From positions 122,681,525-122,745,524 of the forward strand of contig NC_134539.1 of the NCBI RefSeq assembly GCF_050624435.1: a DNA stretch of 64,000 bases, in the 5' to 3' direction. The stretch comes from Tenrec ecaudatus (taxonomy: Eukaryota > Chordata > Mammalia > Afrosoricida > Tenrecidae). The notes under the pieces are model-generated. The model worked only from the letters and a program-made list of their open reading frames with translations. It was not told the DNA's origin and ran no database searches. Shown one piece after another: positions 48,120 through 60,545 of this stretch (its first letter is position 1; the number at the start of each line of letters is the position of its first letter). Position numbers and translations under genes: made by a program.

Positions 48120-48325
48120 TACTAAGTAGTCTAAGGACAAACTCAAAACCCACGGCCTCCGAGTCAATTCGGACTCGTTGCGAGTCGGTAGGACGGAGTA
48201 GAACTGCCCCCGCGGGTTTCCGTGACTAAATCCTAACTGGAGCAGGAAACCGCCCCTTTCATCCTCGGAGCGCTTGGTTTCGAAGGCAGGCCAGCGCGTA
48301 ACACGCTGCCCCACTAACGTGGCTA
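48120..48325 (-). mobile_element. AfroSINE-type SINE (PTRH2 intron)
   Basis: Reverse copy with many CpGs kept (gagtcaattcggactcgttg, then gcgggtttccgtgac), which suggests a relatively young insertion. Confidence 0.75.
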
Positions 48326-48474
48326 ATTAGTCTCTTTCCCATCATTTTCCCACTTGCTTACCTCCCCGCCCTACTTTTTCTTCCTTCTGTCTTCACCTCT
48401 TACTCAAGCTTTATTGCAATTATACTATTTTCTCGAGCGGATGAAACAATTGGTGTGACCCTTTGACGCTGGTT

Positions 48475-48690
48475 TCGGAAGACCGCCTGGCCTGGTGGTT
48501 TCATGGTAATGCATTGGGCTGTAATCCCAAGGCCAGCAGTTCAAAATCACTAGCTGATCTTTGGGGGCAAGATGAGAGCCTTTATACTCCTGTAAACAGA
48601 AGAGTCTTGGAAACCCATAGGGGCAGTTCAACCCTGTCCCGTGGGATCACTGTAAGTCAGAATTTATTCTGGCAATCAGTTTGGTTGGGA
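48475..48690 (+). mobile_element. AfroSINE-type SINE (PTRH2 intron)
   Basis: Forward copy: ggcctggtggtttcatggta, then aaggccagcagttcaaaatc, then aaacccataggggcagttca. Confidence 0.75.
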
Positions 48691-49877
48691 GTGTCAGCAT
48701 CAAGTGGGGAAAATAAAGGTATGTGTTATGTTCATGTTTTGGAAATTAGTCCTATGTCAACTATTATTCACACAGGCCTTCCTTGACCCAATAAGTCAGT
48801 TAAAGCCCTTTCTTATGTACACCATATACAACAAAAGCATCTTTTCATAACATTCACCATCCTTCCATTTGCATTTTTGCTTCGCTTTTCGTGAACACCA
48901 GTCAATGAACTGCTTTGTTCACGATGTCGTCAGCCTAACAAGGGTACGCCTACCACACGAGTACTGTTAGGTGAGTCTGTTGAGATCCCACTTACAACGG
49001 AGTGAAACATCACCCACTATGTGTTGCCTGAGCCACTGTGCCTTTTCAAGGGCTCCACTTACCTGTACTATAAATGAGGGCACAGTGTCTCACTATACAT
49101 GGTGAGGCACTTGTGTTCTGTAAGACTTGGCAAAAATGCCTTCTTTTTTTTTTGCTTCATTGTTAGTGCCTTTTATTATCATTTCAATAAGTCTCGGGAT
49201 TGACATGAGAATTATAACACCAAATTTATCGTCCCTTATTTTACATGGTAGTTACATTTCTGGAAAATGCAATAATACTAAAGCCATGCAAGAAATAAAT
49301 CGCTCACATGTATGGAATGGAGTGGGGTCTGCTCTTGAGTATTTAATTTTTCATCTACAATATTGCTTAATGAGACTTCATCATGCAAACCTTTTACTAT
49401 CCCCTGTCCAGTAAATGCTATTAGACAATTCTCCACAGTCCCATTTCTGTGACCACTAGAACCTTCTCTGGAAGCCCCATACTGTCCCCAAGAATAACTT
49501 CGTGATAACACAGCTGTCAGCACTGACTTTCAGACAGGGGTAAGTTACTTTTGATTCCTCTTTATCCTTTAAAAATCTCAATAAAATACTTCCTCTCCCC
49601 TCAAAAATTGAGGGAATACTGAGGAGAGACCAGGAACTATAGAATCCAAGAATTTGCTCACATGAAAATGCAAAATGACCTAGTGTGCTTCACACAATGC
49701 TTGAATCTTATAATACACGGGCAGAAAACAGGACTTGCATCTAAAATCACAAATACAGTTTGCTTATTGTCTAGTGACCCCATACAGTTTTAAAAGTTGT
49801 GCTTATTGGTGGTATACTGCCAGCATTTATCTGACAAGTCTTATTCTTAACTTACAACGTGTTTTCTTTCCTTTAAG

Positions 49878-50417
49878 ATGCTCTCCAAATCCTTGGTCAT
49901 GGATTACTTGGCCCATCCGGGCACACTCAGCTTGGCTGTCGGAGTTGCCTGTGGCATGTGTCTGGGCTGGTGCCTCCGCGTACGCTTTGGAATGATTCCC
50001 AAAAGCTCAGTGAGAGAGACAGACAAAGAGACCAGAACTGAAGCCAGCATCTTAGGAGAGGGTGGAGAATACAAAATGATTCTTGTGGTTCGAAATGACT
50101 TAAAGATGGGAAAGGGGAAAGTCGCTGCCCAGTGCTCTCACGCTGCAGTTTCTGCCTACAAGCAAATTCAAAGAAGAAACCCTGAATTACTCAAAGAATG
50201 GGACTACTGCGGCCAGCCCAAAGTAGTGGTCAAAGCCCCTGATGAAGAAACTCTGATTGAACTATTGACCCATGCCAAAATGCTGGGACTAACTGTAAGT
50301 TTAATTCAAGATGCTGGACGTACTCAGATTGAACCAGGCTCTCGGACTGTCCTAGGAATTGGGCCAGGACCAGCTGACCTAATTGACAAAGTCACTGGTC
50401 ACCTAAAACTTTACTAA
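49878..50417 (+). CDS. PTRH2: PTRH2, peptidyl-tRNA hydrolase 2, mitochondrial (Bit1)
   Basis: PTRH2 cleaves the ester bond of peptidyl-tRNA to recycle tRNA. It is anchored in the mitochondrial outer membrane and also takes part in anoikis signalling (Bit1). The complete 179-codon frame, the same length as the human protein, lies in one exon and ends TAA at 50415-50417. Residues 17-33 form a hydrophobic membrane anchor ([17 protein letters not shown]), followed by a variable polar linker (about 42-62). The PTH2 catalytic domain runs from about 64 to 179 and carries [20 protein letters not shown] (residues 70-89) and QDAGRTQI. Gln85, mutated to Pro in the human neurodevelopmental disease IMNEPD, is intact. 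The ATG follows directly on the splice acceptor. Residue 2 is Leu (human Pro), and the linker differs most from human. Confidence 0.98.
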   Translation: MLSKSLVMDYLAHPGTLSLAVGVACGMCLGWCLRVRFGMIPKSSVRETDKETRTEASILGEGGEYKMILVVRNDLKMGKGKVAAQCSHAAVSAYKQIQRRNPELLKEWDYCGQPKVVVKAPDEETLIELLTHAKMLGLTVSLIQDAGRTQIEPGSRTVLGIGPGPADLIDKVTGHLKLY

Positions 50418-50508
50418 GTGAATTTTGTATGATCCCTCCCCCACAGTCATATTCAATCAATCTGTGTCTCCCCATCCCCCAAGTCCAATATGTAATCCTT
50501 GAATAGAA

Positions 50509-50514
50509 AATAAA
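50509..50514 (+). terminator. PTRH2: PTRH2 polyadenylation signal
   Basis: AATAAA lies 92 bp after the stop codon, followed by a T/GT-rich stretch (TTGTTCTATCATGTGTTTG), a typical downstream element. It is the first canonical signal after the PTRH2 frame. Confidence 0.75.
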
Positions 50515-50579
50515 ATCTGCCTCCACTTGTTCTATCATGTGTTTGCATAATTAGCATCTTGAGCTTAGGAAAATACTGT

Positions 50580-51305
50580 TGGTAGCGTCTGGGTCTTAAA
50601 GGCTTAAAGGTAAACAGCGGCCATCTAGCTGAGAAGCAGCAAAGCCCACACGGAAGAAGCACACCAGTCTGTGCGATCATCCGGCATCAAAGAACAAAAA
50701 AGCATATTGTGAATGAGGGGGAGTGTAGAGTGGGGGCCCAAAGCCCATCTGTAGGCAACTGGACATCCCTTATGAAAGGGTCGCCAGGAGGAGACGAGCC
50801 AGTCAGTACAGTGTAGCAACAGTGAAACACAACTTTTCTCTAGTTCCTAAATGCCCCTCTCCTCCCCCTTGGATCCCAATTCTACCTTACAAATCTGGCT
50901 AGACTAGAGGATGTTCACTGGTACAGATAGGAACTGGAAACACAGGGAATCCAGTGTGGATGATCCCGTCAGGACCAGTGGTGAGAGTGACAATACCAGG
51001 AGGGTGAGGTGGAAAGGGGGAACCTATTACAGGGATCTACATATAACCTCCTCTCAGGGGGATGGACAACAGAAAAGTAGGTGAAGGGAGACATCGGAGA
51101 GTGTAAGATAAGACAAAATAATTTCTAGATTATCAAGGGTTCATGAGGGAGGGGGTAGCAGGAAGGGAGGGGGAAAATGAGTTGATGCCAGAAGCTTAAG
51201 TGGAGAGCAAATGTTTTGAGAATGATGAAGGCAATGAATGTACAAATGTGCCTTATACAACTGATGTATGTATGGATTGTGATGAGTTGTCTGAGCTCCC
51301 AATAT
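50580..51305 (+). mobile_element. Family A retroposon, 5'-truncated
   Basis: About 725 bp from ggtcttaaaggcttaaaggt through aatgttttgagaatgatg to the eroded end gagctcccaatatat. It starts about 60 bp after the PTRH2 polyadenylation signal. Confidence 0.85.
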
Positions 51306-51520
51306 ATATTTGGTTAAATGGTCCTGATAGTCAAGTGACGGGTACTGAAGCAAAAATATTTAAAAGAAGCCGGGGAAGCATTTCCTTGGGCTATGGTTGG
51401 ATACTTTTGTCTGATAGCCCATCTTCTCCAAGGCTGGTCATATCCCCTATATACTAAGAGGGCTTCAAGGGTATTCCTCCTGGATGCAAACTTCAGATTT
51501 AGTTCCCTTGTTGCCACTTT

Positions 51521-53316
51521 GCATGACTTTTTTTTAAATCAGTTATTGGGGGCTTCTAAAATTCTTATCACAATCTATACATCCATTGTTGTCAAGCACA
51601 TTTGTACGTTTGTTGCCATCGTTTTCAGAATATTTTCCTTCTACTTGAGCCCTTGGTATCAGCTTCTCATTTTCCCCTCCCTCCTCCACCCTCCCTCATC
51701 AACCCTTGATAATTTATATGTTATCTTTTCATGTCTTACACTGACCGTCTCCCTTCACCCTTTTTTTTGTTGCCCATCCCCCTAGAAGGGGGTTATATGT
51801 AGATGACTGTGATTGGTCCCCACTTTCTCCCCCTGGTATAGTTACTCTCAATATTGATCCTGAGGGGTTTATCTGACCTGGATACCCTGTTTCTCTAGCT
51901 CTTATCCATACCCCTGTACATGCTCTGGTCCAGCCGGATTTGTAAGGTAGATTTGGGGTCATGATAGTGGGGGGTAGGAAGCATTAAAGAACTAGAGGAA
52001 AATTGTATGTTTCATCGTTGCTATACTGCACCCTGACTGGCTCGTCTCTCCTTGTGACCCTTCTATAAGGGGATGTCCAATTGTCTACAGATGGGCTTTG
52101 GGTCTCCACTCTGCACTCCTCATTCACAATGATATGATTTGTTGTTCTGGGTCTTTGATGCCTGATACCCAATCCTATTGACACCTCATGATCACACAGG
52201 CTGGTGTGCTTCTTCCATGTGGACTTGGTTTATTCTCAACTAGATGGCCACTTGTTTATCTTTAAGAACCTAGACGCTATATCTTTTGATAGTGGCACTG
52301 GCAACTTATTTCACATTTGCTTATGCACCCACTTTGTTGTCAGCGATCCTTTCGGGAAGGTGAGCATCATGGAATGCCAGGTTAATAGAACAAAGTGTTC
52401 TTGCATTGAGGGAGTACTTAAGTAGAGGCCCAATGTCCATCTAGCTTAATAATAAACCTACACATAAGTGAATAGATCTTATTTCCACCTCAAAATGTGT
52501 ATATGCCTCTATAAATACCCTTTGTCTCCTAGTTTTTTCCCTGTTTCCTTTTACTTTCTTCCTGTCCCACTATCATGTTCAGCCTTCATTTGGGTTTCAG
52601 TAATTTTTCTTGGTTACATTGGCCTTGATCAAGCCTTACCAAGCCGCCTACACCTTCCTTGATTTTAGATGACTTGTTCCCTTGACCCTGGGTTAACAAC
52701 CACTTCCTTTCTTCCCCTCCCCCTAGGAGTCTCCCTAGGAACTGTAGGTTTATTGTTTTCCAGATTGTTTATCCAGCATGTCTTATCTAGATAGATATGC
52801 AGAAATAATATGCACAAAAACAAGAGAGTAAAACAAAGCAACAAAAAATAAAACACAAAAAGGTCTATAAATAATTCAAGGTCTGTTGAACTTTATGTGT
52901 TTTCCAGTCAAGTCTGATAGGGTGCCATGCGCTGGCCCCACAGTCTATTTTTGGTATTCCCCGGAGCCTTCATTGCTCTGCTCCCCTTGCTGTTCTGTAA
53001 CACACCCTTAGTGTTTTTCCTTGGGGTGGTATGGTCACATCAGACGCAATTCCTGCATGTCTCCAGTGTTGTCCTCTGTAGCACCATGTGTCAGTGAGAG
53101 ACTGGACGTCATGTCTCGTGGGGCCAGCCCTGTGCATTGGCTGCTCTGAGCAGGAATATCATCCTCAGGACTTGGTGGGCCAGGATGTGCTCCATACTCT
53201 CTCCCTCCCTTTGTTTGCTCCCATGTGCTGTAATCAGACATGTCCTTCTCCCTGAACTGTAGCTTCAGTGCTGTCCTCTGAAGTGAATTCTGGGGGAAGG
53301 GGTGGCTGGCATGACT
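51521..53316 (-). mobile_element. Family A retroposon, full length (about 1.78 kb)
   Basis: A reverse copy at about 51529-53308, with 3' end aatcagttattgggggc read on the plus strand and the same 5' sequence as the 7834-9728 copy. The 8-bp repeat gcatgact at 51521-51528 and 53309-53316 is the candidate duplication. No long frame is present. Confidence 0.8.
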
Positions 53317-53999
53317 CCTTTATTTACAGATCATGATATAGTTGCCTACAACGGGAGCTGGCAAAGGTTAGAACTGATGTTTCAAGTCTTCTCCCTACCC
53401 CCTTTTGATCTTTTTATCATATAATTGTAATAGGTACCCAGAATATTAAACCAAAAGCCTTAACTTCTAAAGCCACATAATTTTATGACCTTGAATTGTT
53501 AAAAGTTATTGCCCTTAAAGTCAGGTTAAAATGGAGGCTTACTGGGAAAGATCACAAAATGGAGGATCATATCATTTTAACTTTCCAAGTTACATGCCCT
53601 GAGAACCAAGATGACAACTTTAACCCTCACTCTCTCCATCCCCACACTCACCTCATTGTCCGTTGATACACAAACTAGTCAGATGGTTGATTTTTAAAGC
53701 ATATTACTGTAAATATGTAACTAGATGGTTAATAAGTGAGAGGTACTGTATATTAGCTGGATTTTAACTCTTGATAGCGTAGTATTTACAACTTAACTGC
53801 AATATCAGCAGCAAGACAGCCTCACTTCAAGGTCTAAGGTCAAGGATGTGGACAGACTTTAATTATTTTTGTTGAGAGTGCTCCCAGCAAAGCCGACTAC
53901 AGTTCGGTGGCGTTGACATTCAAGTAGTGCAACAAGCATTCTCATCTTTCCAGAACTGTTCCCTATTTAGATAAACTCGGTTGTCCTTTGGTCCAATCT

Positions 54000-56900
54000 A
54001 GATCGATCTAAAAGCTCAATTCTCAAGACACCTTAGTTAAGCTCATCTATTTGGTTTAAGATTACTTCAGGGGCTATTTTGGGTTTACAGTTTAAAGATT
54101 ATCTCAGTAATAGCTTCAGCTGTTCATGTAGCTTCCATGGCTCCAGAAAGTTTGGATTCATTGAATGTGAAATTCTCTCGTTTTCTTCCATCCAATCAAG
54201 CACCATGCAGTCCTTGTGGTCTCATCACAAAGAAGTAGTTCCTGTACCTTGGCCACTTGGAAGCTTCTGAGACCCCTGGCACCATGCAACAAACTAAGAG
54301 AACTGAAGCACCCATTAGCTAAGATGTCCCCAGAAACCATGATTCTGACCTTCAACCTCTAAAACACACGAGGTGTTTGCTTGCACATAAGCAACCTCAG
54401 CTGTATTTCTTTGTTATAAATATGCAGCTATTACACAATTTTGGCCAATCCAACTGACAGGTGTAACTCACTGACAGGAGTCATTTCACAAGTGTGCCAC
54501 TAATAATCAGCTGTGCAACACTCACCCTGAAAACATGGATTTGCCGTTGCCGGAAACTGATGTCATTGCTCCATAAGCAGTTATGTGCTCCCTCCCATCC
54601 TTGGCAACCAGAAACAATTTGTTTTTCAAAAACAAATTCTCTATACATGTGCCTCTTTTATATAAGTGAGGTCTTACACTGTCCTTTTGTGATTTACTTA
54701 TGTCACTCAACAGAATTTTCAAGCCAAGTGTGTGTGGTCACTTTTATGCAGCCTTCATTCTCTACTAGTGTAGTACCCAGCTGTATTTGTGTGCCACGTG
54801 TTGTCTATCCATGCAGCCACTGATGGGAATTTAGGCTCTTCCCATCTTTTGGCTATTAGGACACTGGCGTACACTGGCTGAATCTCTTGGGTTTATCCCC
54901 AGCAATAGTCACTGTAAGTCTTTTTAGTTTTTATTGTTTTTAACAGTTCTGTGAACAATTCCTACCGTTATGTAAATTTGACCTCACTTTGAAACAGCTG
55001 AACTAAATCCTCAAAAAATTCACCAAAACCCTCACTTTGCTATATGTGCAATTTTTAAAGCTTCATGCTTTTTCTTGCACTAAACCCAATAAAAAACCCA
55101 CTGCTGTTAGATTGATTCTGACTCAGGGACCCTACAGAACAAAGTAGGACTGCGCCCTAGTTTTTCTAAAGCTGTAACTCTTTCATGGGATGGGAGCAGA
55201 AAAGCCTCATCTTTCTCTGAGGAGTGGTTGCTGGGTTGTGGGAAACAGATTTCCCCAAGCAGCAGCAGATAGCTTTCTACTCCTGTAAACAGTTTTGGAA
55301 ACTCATGGGGGTTGTTCTATGCTGCCCTACCGCGTCGCTGTGGACTTGATGGCAGTGTTTTGGAGTTCGGTAGCGGCATAGTGGTTACTTAAGTATTGGG
55401 CTGCTAACTGCAGGTCTGCCATTTGGAACCACCAGCCGCTCTGCTAGAGAAAGATAAGGCTTCCTAATTCCAATTTCCGTAGTCAGTCTCAGAAACTCAC
55501 AGGAGCAGCTCTGTCGTGTTCTACAGGGACCCTGAGTCGGCATCGCCCTGATGGGAGTGAGTTCTTTGTAAGCTTCCTAGCTAATCTTTTAAGTTGTCCA
55601 AGTCAATTTAGGAGCTCTGGTGGCACTGGGGTCAGTGGTTCAAACTCACCAGCTGGTCCTCGGAAGAGACATGAGACAATCTGCTTCTCTGAATATTTAT
55701 TTATATCCTTACTGTAATGGGGTCACTCTGAGGTGGAACCTGCCTTGTCAGTGGGTTTTTTGAGGTTGTCGATTTGAACTCATGTAGATAGTTCTTAAAA
55801 GAGCACAATGCTTAAAGCAGGCAACTTCACTAGTTAAGCTAAATTACTGCTTGGTTTTAAGAACATATTAGAGGGTATTTTTGGCTCAGCCCCTTTGTGA
55901 CCCATAGACATAGGGTGCCCATCTACACTGTCCACCACTAAATACTTCTAGTGCATGCTATCTGGTAGGAGTCCACGTAACTGCGTTCATCGAAATCTCA
56001 GCACCAGAATCCCCTTAGGACATAGGTGTTCCACCAATCACATAAAAATCTGTATTCGATTATCTCTGAAACCAACCAATGCCTTTCATTATTGAAACCA
56101 CGTGGGTTTAACAACAAATTCAAAGCAGAAAATAATTGAGTCTTGAAGGATTTAAGCTTAAGATTATCCCAGGACAACATTAGGGGTTCATATACCTTTA
56201 ATGTTCCGGTAAGTCTGGAGTTCATGAGAATTTTGAATTCTTTGGCATTTTTCCCTTCTGACGAGGATTCTAATATAGAATCTTTGATCAAAATGTTCAG
56301 TAATGGGAGTCCAGTCTCATCTAGTTCTCATGGCATAGGAGGCAGTTGTTCATGGAAGCAGTCAGACATTCCTTATCTTCCTCCTATTCCTGACTTACTG
56401 CCACCTTCTTTTATTCCAGACCAAGAGACCAACTGTGCCTTTGAAGGTTGTTTGCAAGGTTTCAGAACCCAGGCGTATCTGGAACAGGGGCACTAGACAT
56501 GGATTAGGGCCAATTAACTGGGATGTCACATGAAGTTATGGCAAACCACCAAACCCCATGAGATTTTCAGTCATAATCAGTAACCCTTTTGCTTTTGTGC
56601 TGTATCATACAACTTTTGCCAATGTACAAGTTGCTGATAGCATTACAATAATCAGCTGTGAAATCCTACCGTAATGTAGTACTTCCACCGCCATTCACAC
56701 CTCCCTCCCGTTCCCCTTCCATCTACTCCTCCTGGTACCCACCCACACAGAGAAACCTTGTTTCCTATTCAATTGCCTTTCTATATGAGGCCATACAGTA
56801 TTTGCCCTTTTGTGGTCAACTCATGTTCCTCAGCATGTCTTTCAGCTACAACCATACATACTATAGCATGTATCAAGATTTCCATGTTATGTATCAATTG

Positions 56901-57245
56901 TGTGTATTTGAGGTGAGCATTTAGGATGTCCTCTCTCTGGGGATATTGTAAACAGGGCGTTAATGAACGTGGAACACTGCTGTCTACGCCTCTTTTGTCA
57001 GCTTCTACTTTCAAGTCTTTGGGGTCTATATGAGTAACTGCTAGTCTTATGGAAGTTATGTAGTTTTGGAGGAGCTGTTATTTTTCATTCCTACCAGTAA
57101 TAGTTAATCTCCCAGTTTCCCACATCCTCACATTTGTTTTCTGGTTTTCATCTTGAATCTTGGTCATCCTCATAGGGGTGACATGATTTCATTTGGTTTG
57201 GGTTTGTTTCTACTTTTTAAGTATAATGATAGAGCATCTTTTCAT
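54000..57245 (-). mobile_element. L1 LINE 3'-region pieces, antisense, with SINE insertions
   Basis: Antisense L1-type 3' sequence occurs in several blocks: near 54030-54240, 54600-54960, 55790-55900, 56150-56480 (gaatctttgatcaaaatgtt) and 56700-57245 (ggccatacagtatttgccct). SINEs are inserted between 55085 and 55800. Block borders are approximate. Confidence 0.6.
55085..55800. mobile_element. Cluster of four AfroSINE-type copies
   Basis: A reverse copy at about 55085-55245 is followed by forward copies at about 55262-55360 (3' part only), 55365-55565 (tagcggcatagtggttactt start) and 55608-55800 (aggagctctggtggcactgg start). Confidence 0.65.
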
Positions 57246-58210
57246 TCTTGGTAGTCTTCCCCCTTCCCCCGGACTATTATTTTTTTATTTAATCATTTTA
57301 TTTGGGGCTTGTACAACTCATCACAATCCATACATCATCGTGTCAAGCACATTTGTACATTTGTTGCCATCATTCTGAAAACATTTTTCTATCTGAGCCC
57401 TTGGTATCAGCTCATTTTACCCCTCCCTCATGAACCCTTGATAATTTATAAATTATTTGGTCATATCTTACGTTGTCCAGCATCTCCCCTCACCCACTTT
57501 TCTGTTGCCCATCCCCCAGGGAGGAGGTTATATGCAGATCCTTGTAATCGGTTCCCCCTTTCTACCCTACTTCCCCTCCCTCCATCCTTCCGGTATTGCC
57601 ACTCAGCCCTGGTCCTGAAGGGCTCATCTGCCCTGGATTCCCTGTGTTTCCAGTTCCTATCTGTACCAGTGTACCTCCTCTGGTCTAGCCAGATTTGTAA
57701 AGTAGAACTGGGATGATAGTGGGGGGGGGGGGAGGGCATTTAAGAACTAGAGGAAAGTAGTATGTTTCATCTTTGCTACACTGCAACCTGGCTGGCTCAT
57801 CTCCTCCCTGTGAACCTTCTGTAAGGGGATTTCCAATTGCCTACAGGTGGTTCTTGGGTCCCCAATCTGCACTCTCCCTCATTCACAATTTTTTTGTTCT
57901 TTGATATCTGATCCCTTTGGTACCTCGTGGTCACACAGGCTGGTGTGCTTCTTCCATGTGGGCTTTGTTACTTCTCAGCTAGATGGCCGCTTGTTTACCT
58001 TTAAGCATTTAAGACCCCAGATGCTATATATTTTGATAGTCAGGCACCATCAGCTTTCATCACATTTGCTTATGCACCCATTTGTCTTCAGCAATCGTGC
58101 TGGCGAGGTGAGTACACAATGGCATGATTTGATGTCCGATAGCTGATCTCTTCGACACCGTATGATCACACAGGCGGGGTGCTTCTTCCATGTGGGCTCT
58201 TGGTAGTCTT
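57246..58210 (-). mobile_element. Family A retroposon, 939 bp, nested in an L1, with 13-bp TSD
   Basis: The insert at 57259-58197 is flanked by tcttggtagtctt at 57246-57258 and 58198-58210, both perfect. L1 antisense sequence continues on either side. Confidence 0.92.
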
Positions 58211-58312
58211 TTGATGATCTCTGGTCAAATGTCCATTTGAAATCTTTGCCCATTTTATGATTGTTATTAGATTTTTTAATTATTAGATTTTGCTCTTGTC
58301 AGTTTCATATAC

Positions 58313-58390
58313 AAGGGGGCTTCAGAAAATTCAAGGAACACGGAATGAAGAGCTAATGGAATTTTTCCAGGAACTTTTTGAAGGTCCCTT
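58313..58390. mobile_element. mariner MITE
   Basis: About 78 bp with inverted ends aagggggcttcagaaaattc and aactttttgaaggtccctt. Confidence 0.7.
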
Positions 58391-59079
58391 TTACATTTTG
58401 TCCATTAGATTCTTGTCTGATACACAGTATCCAAAGAAATTCTCCCACTTGGTAGCTTGTCTTTTCCCCTTTAGGTAATGTCTTTTGATGAACAAAAGTT
58501 TTGAATTTTTATGTAGTCCTGTTTATTTTGTCTTTTATTGCTTAGTCTTCTGCATTTTAAGTTTCCACTTGCTATTCAAAAGTAGAATATTCCTATGAAA
58601 GTTCCATAAGCTGAAAAGGCATAAAGTGAATAAGCAATTGCCATCAAGAGGGGAAATTCTTTGTGTTCCCACACCCCCAAAATAACCTACCAAATCATAT
58701 CTAACAATAAAACCTAAAACGATATTAACTTCTAGTAAAAGCAGGAATGATGTGATACACACGTAGGCTATGAGTACAAAGTAGAAATGTGTACAATAGT
58801 TACCAGGGAAGGAACTTGCAGATGCCCCACCCAGTGTTTGGCAGACCGACTGCCTGCCACACATCTTGTGAAGCATCAAGCTTGTGTCATTGTCCTGCTT
58901 GTGTCAATCTAGTTTCGTTTACTGAAGAGACTCATCTCCATAAGTAGAATTAACACCCTGTCAAAAATCAGTTGAAGATGCATGGGTTTATTTCTGAACT
59001 CAGTTCTGTTCCATTGGTCTGTTCTGTTGTGTCTGTTACAGCAACACTGGGCTGTTTTTATTACTGTACCTGTATAAAC

Positions 59080-59285
59080 CCAGTGCCACTGAGTTGATTC
59101 TGACTCATAGTCACCCTGTAGGACAGATTAGAAGCACCCTTATACATTTCTGGGACTATCCATATTTATGGGGGCAGAAAAGTCACCTCTTTCACCTGAG
59201 ACGTTTTGGTTAGCGCCTGGGCTCCCTGAACCTGTGTAAAAGGTTTACAACTAGAATGCTAAACCTGCCACTCGGTTCCTCCTCA
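59080..59285 (-). mobile_element. AfroSINE-type SINE
   Basis: Reverse copy: cactgagttgattctgactc at the left, then agtcaccctgtaggacagat. It is inserted in L1 sequence. Confidence 0.7.
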
Positions 59286-59483
59286 TTGCTTAGTGTACTC
59301 TGTCACGCCATGTAGAGGATTGGTTTTCTATTTCCGTAAGAGTTGTTAGAATCTTGATTAGGATGGTGTTGAATCTGTAATCTTTGTGTGGTAGTGACAT
59401 TTTAACAATAAAGTTTTATCTATAAACATGCAATAGCTTTCCCTATGTTTCCTTTATTCCAGTAGCGTTTTATAGTTTCTACT

Positions 59484-59716
59484 GTATAAACCAGTGGTTC
59501 TCAATCTTCCCAATGCTGTGACTCTTTAATACAGTTCAAGTTGTGGTGACCCCAACCATAAAATTATTTTAGTTGCTACTTCATAACTGTAATTTTGCTG
59601 TTATGAATCGTAATGTAAACATCTGATATGCAGGATGTATTTGGCAACCCCTGTGAAAGGATCGTTTGACCCCTAAAGGGGTCACAATCCACAGGTTGAG
59701 AACCACTGGTATAAAC
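59484..59716 (+). mobile_element. SPIN non-autonomous hAT transposon with perfect 8-bp TSD
   Basis: The element at 59492-59708 (217 bp) runs from CAGTGGTTCTCAATCTTCC to GGTTGAGAACCACTG. The duplication gtataaac is perfect on both sides (59484-59491 and 59709-59716). It sits within L1-derived sequence. Confidence 0.93.
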
Positions 59717-60419
59717 CCATCACTTCCCTGGTTAGATTTACTCCTCTGTACTTTACTCTTAGCTGCTATTTTAAGTGGAATTACTGCCCAAATTTATTTC
59801 TCATTGCTGGTACAGAAAATCAGCTGATTTTTCTGTTGACCTGGTACTCTGAACCGTTGCTAAATCCCCCTATTAGCTCTTAAAGTTTACTTGTGGGATC
59901 TGGGAATTTACATATTTATGTAAAATGTTCATATCCACAATGTGAGCAGACTTTTGAAAGACATTTTCCCCCCCTGCATGACAGGGAAAGGGAACTGAGA
60001 ATGATGCCACAATAGCAACTGTTTCTAAACAGAATGTTTTGCTGCATTCCAAAGTGATGCAAGAGCATGTAACTGAGTTGAAGAGAATTCAATCTTAAAT
60101 GTGAACTTCTAGCTGAAGTAAATTTCTGAGCCTTGCCTCAGAGAAGTGGATGGCTGGCTACAAATTCAAAGACAGCCCTTTTCCAGTAGGAAGTCCTGGC
60201 CTGACTGAGTCAAGTGACTGTAATAAAATTACATGTTGTGCAAATTGGCATGGCAATCTTGTATGAATAACATCAAATTCTGGTAATTCTCAAAATACAG
60301 CATACTTATTTTCTAGTTGGCCTGTACTTCTTTATAGGATACGAACGTTTTTATGGTTCTCCAAAGTATAGTCTGCAGGCCCTGGGGGTATTCTTAGGTT
60401 CTTCCCAGGGGTCCGAACC

Positions 60420-60545
60420 AAAACACTCACTGCCACCAAGCTGATGCCGACTCACAGCAACCCCATAAGGCAGGGTAGAACTGTCCGGTGAGTTTCTGAC
60501 ACTGTCTTTATGCCTTTCTCCCATGGAGTGGCCTAGGAAGTCTAA
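60420..60545 (-). mobile_element. AfroSINE-type SINE, partial
   Basis: Reverse copy: cactgccaccaagctgatgc, then ccccataaggcagggtagaa. Confidence 0.7.

Larger units (their letters stand above)
47727..49877 (+). other. PTRH2: PTRH2 intron 1
   Basis: This 2151 bp intron runs from the GTAAGT donor to a pyrimidine-rich acceptor. It contains a reverse SINE (48120-48325) and a forward SINE (48475-48690). The stretch 48700-49870 is AT-rich and shows nothing that I recognise. Confidence 0.75.
58211..59480 (-). mobile_element. L1 LINE fragments, antisense
   Basis: Antisense L1: gtaatgtcttttgatgaaca near 58480 and ttccattggtctgttctgtt near 59010, continuing to about 59470. It is the continuation of the element interrupted at 57246. 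A mariner MITE and a SINE are inserted, and 58570-58950 is unassigned. Confidence 0.6.

Noticed and set aside
58535-58879. 114-codon minus-strand hydrophobic frame
   Set aside because: It lies among L1 fragments, shows no exon signals, and hydrophobic chance frames are common in T-rich DNA. It was considered as CLTC and does not match.
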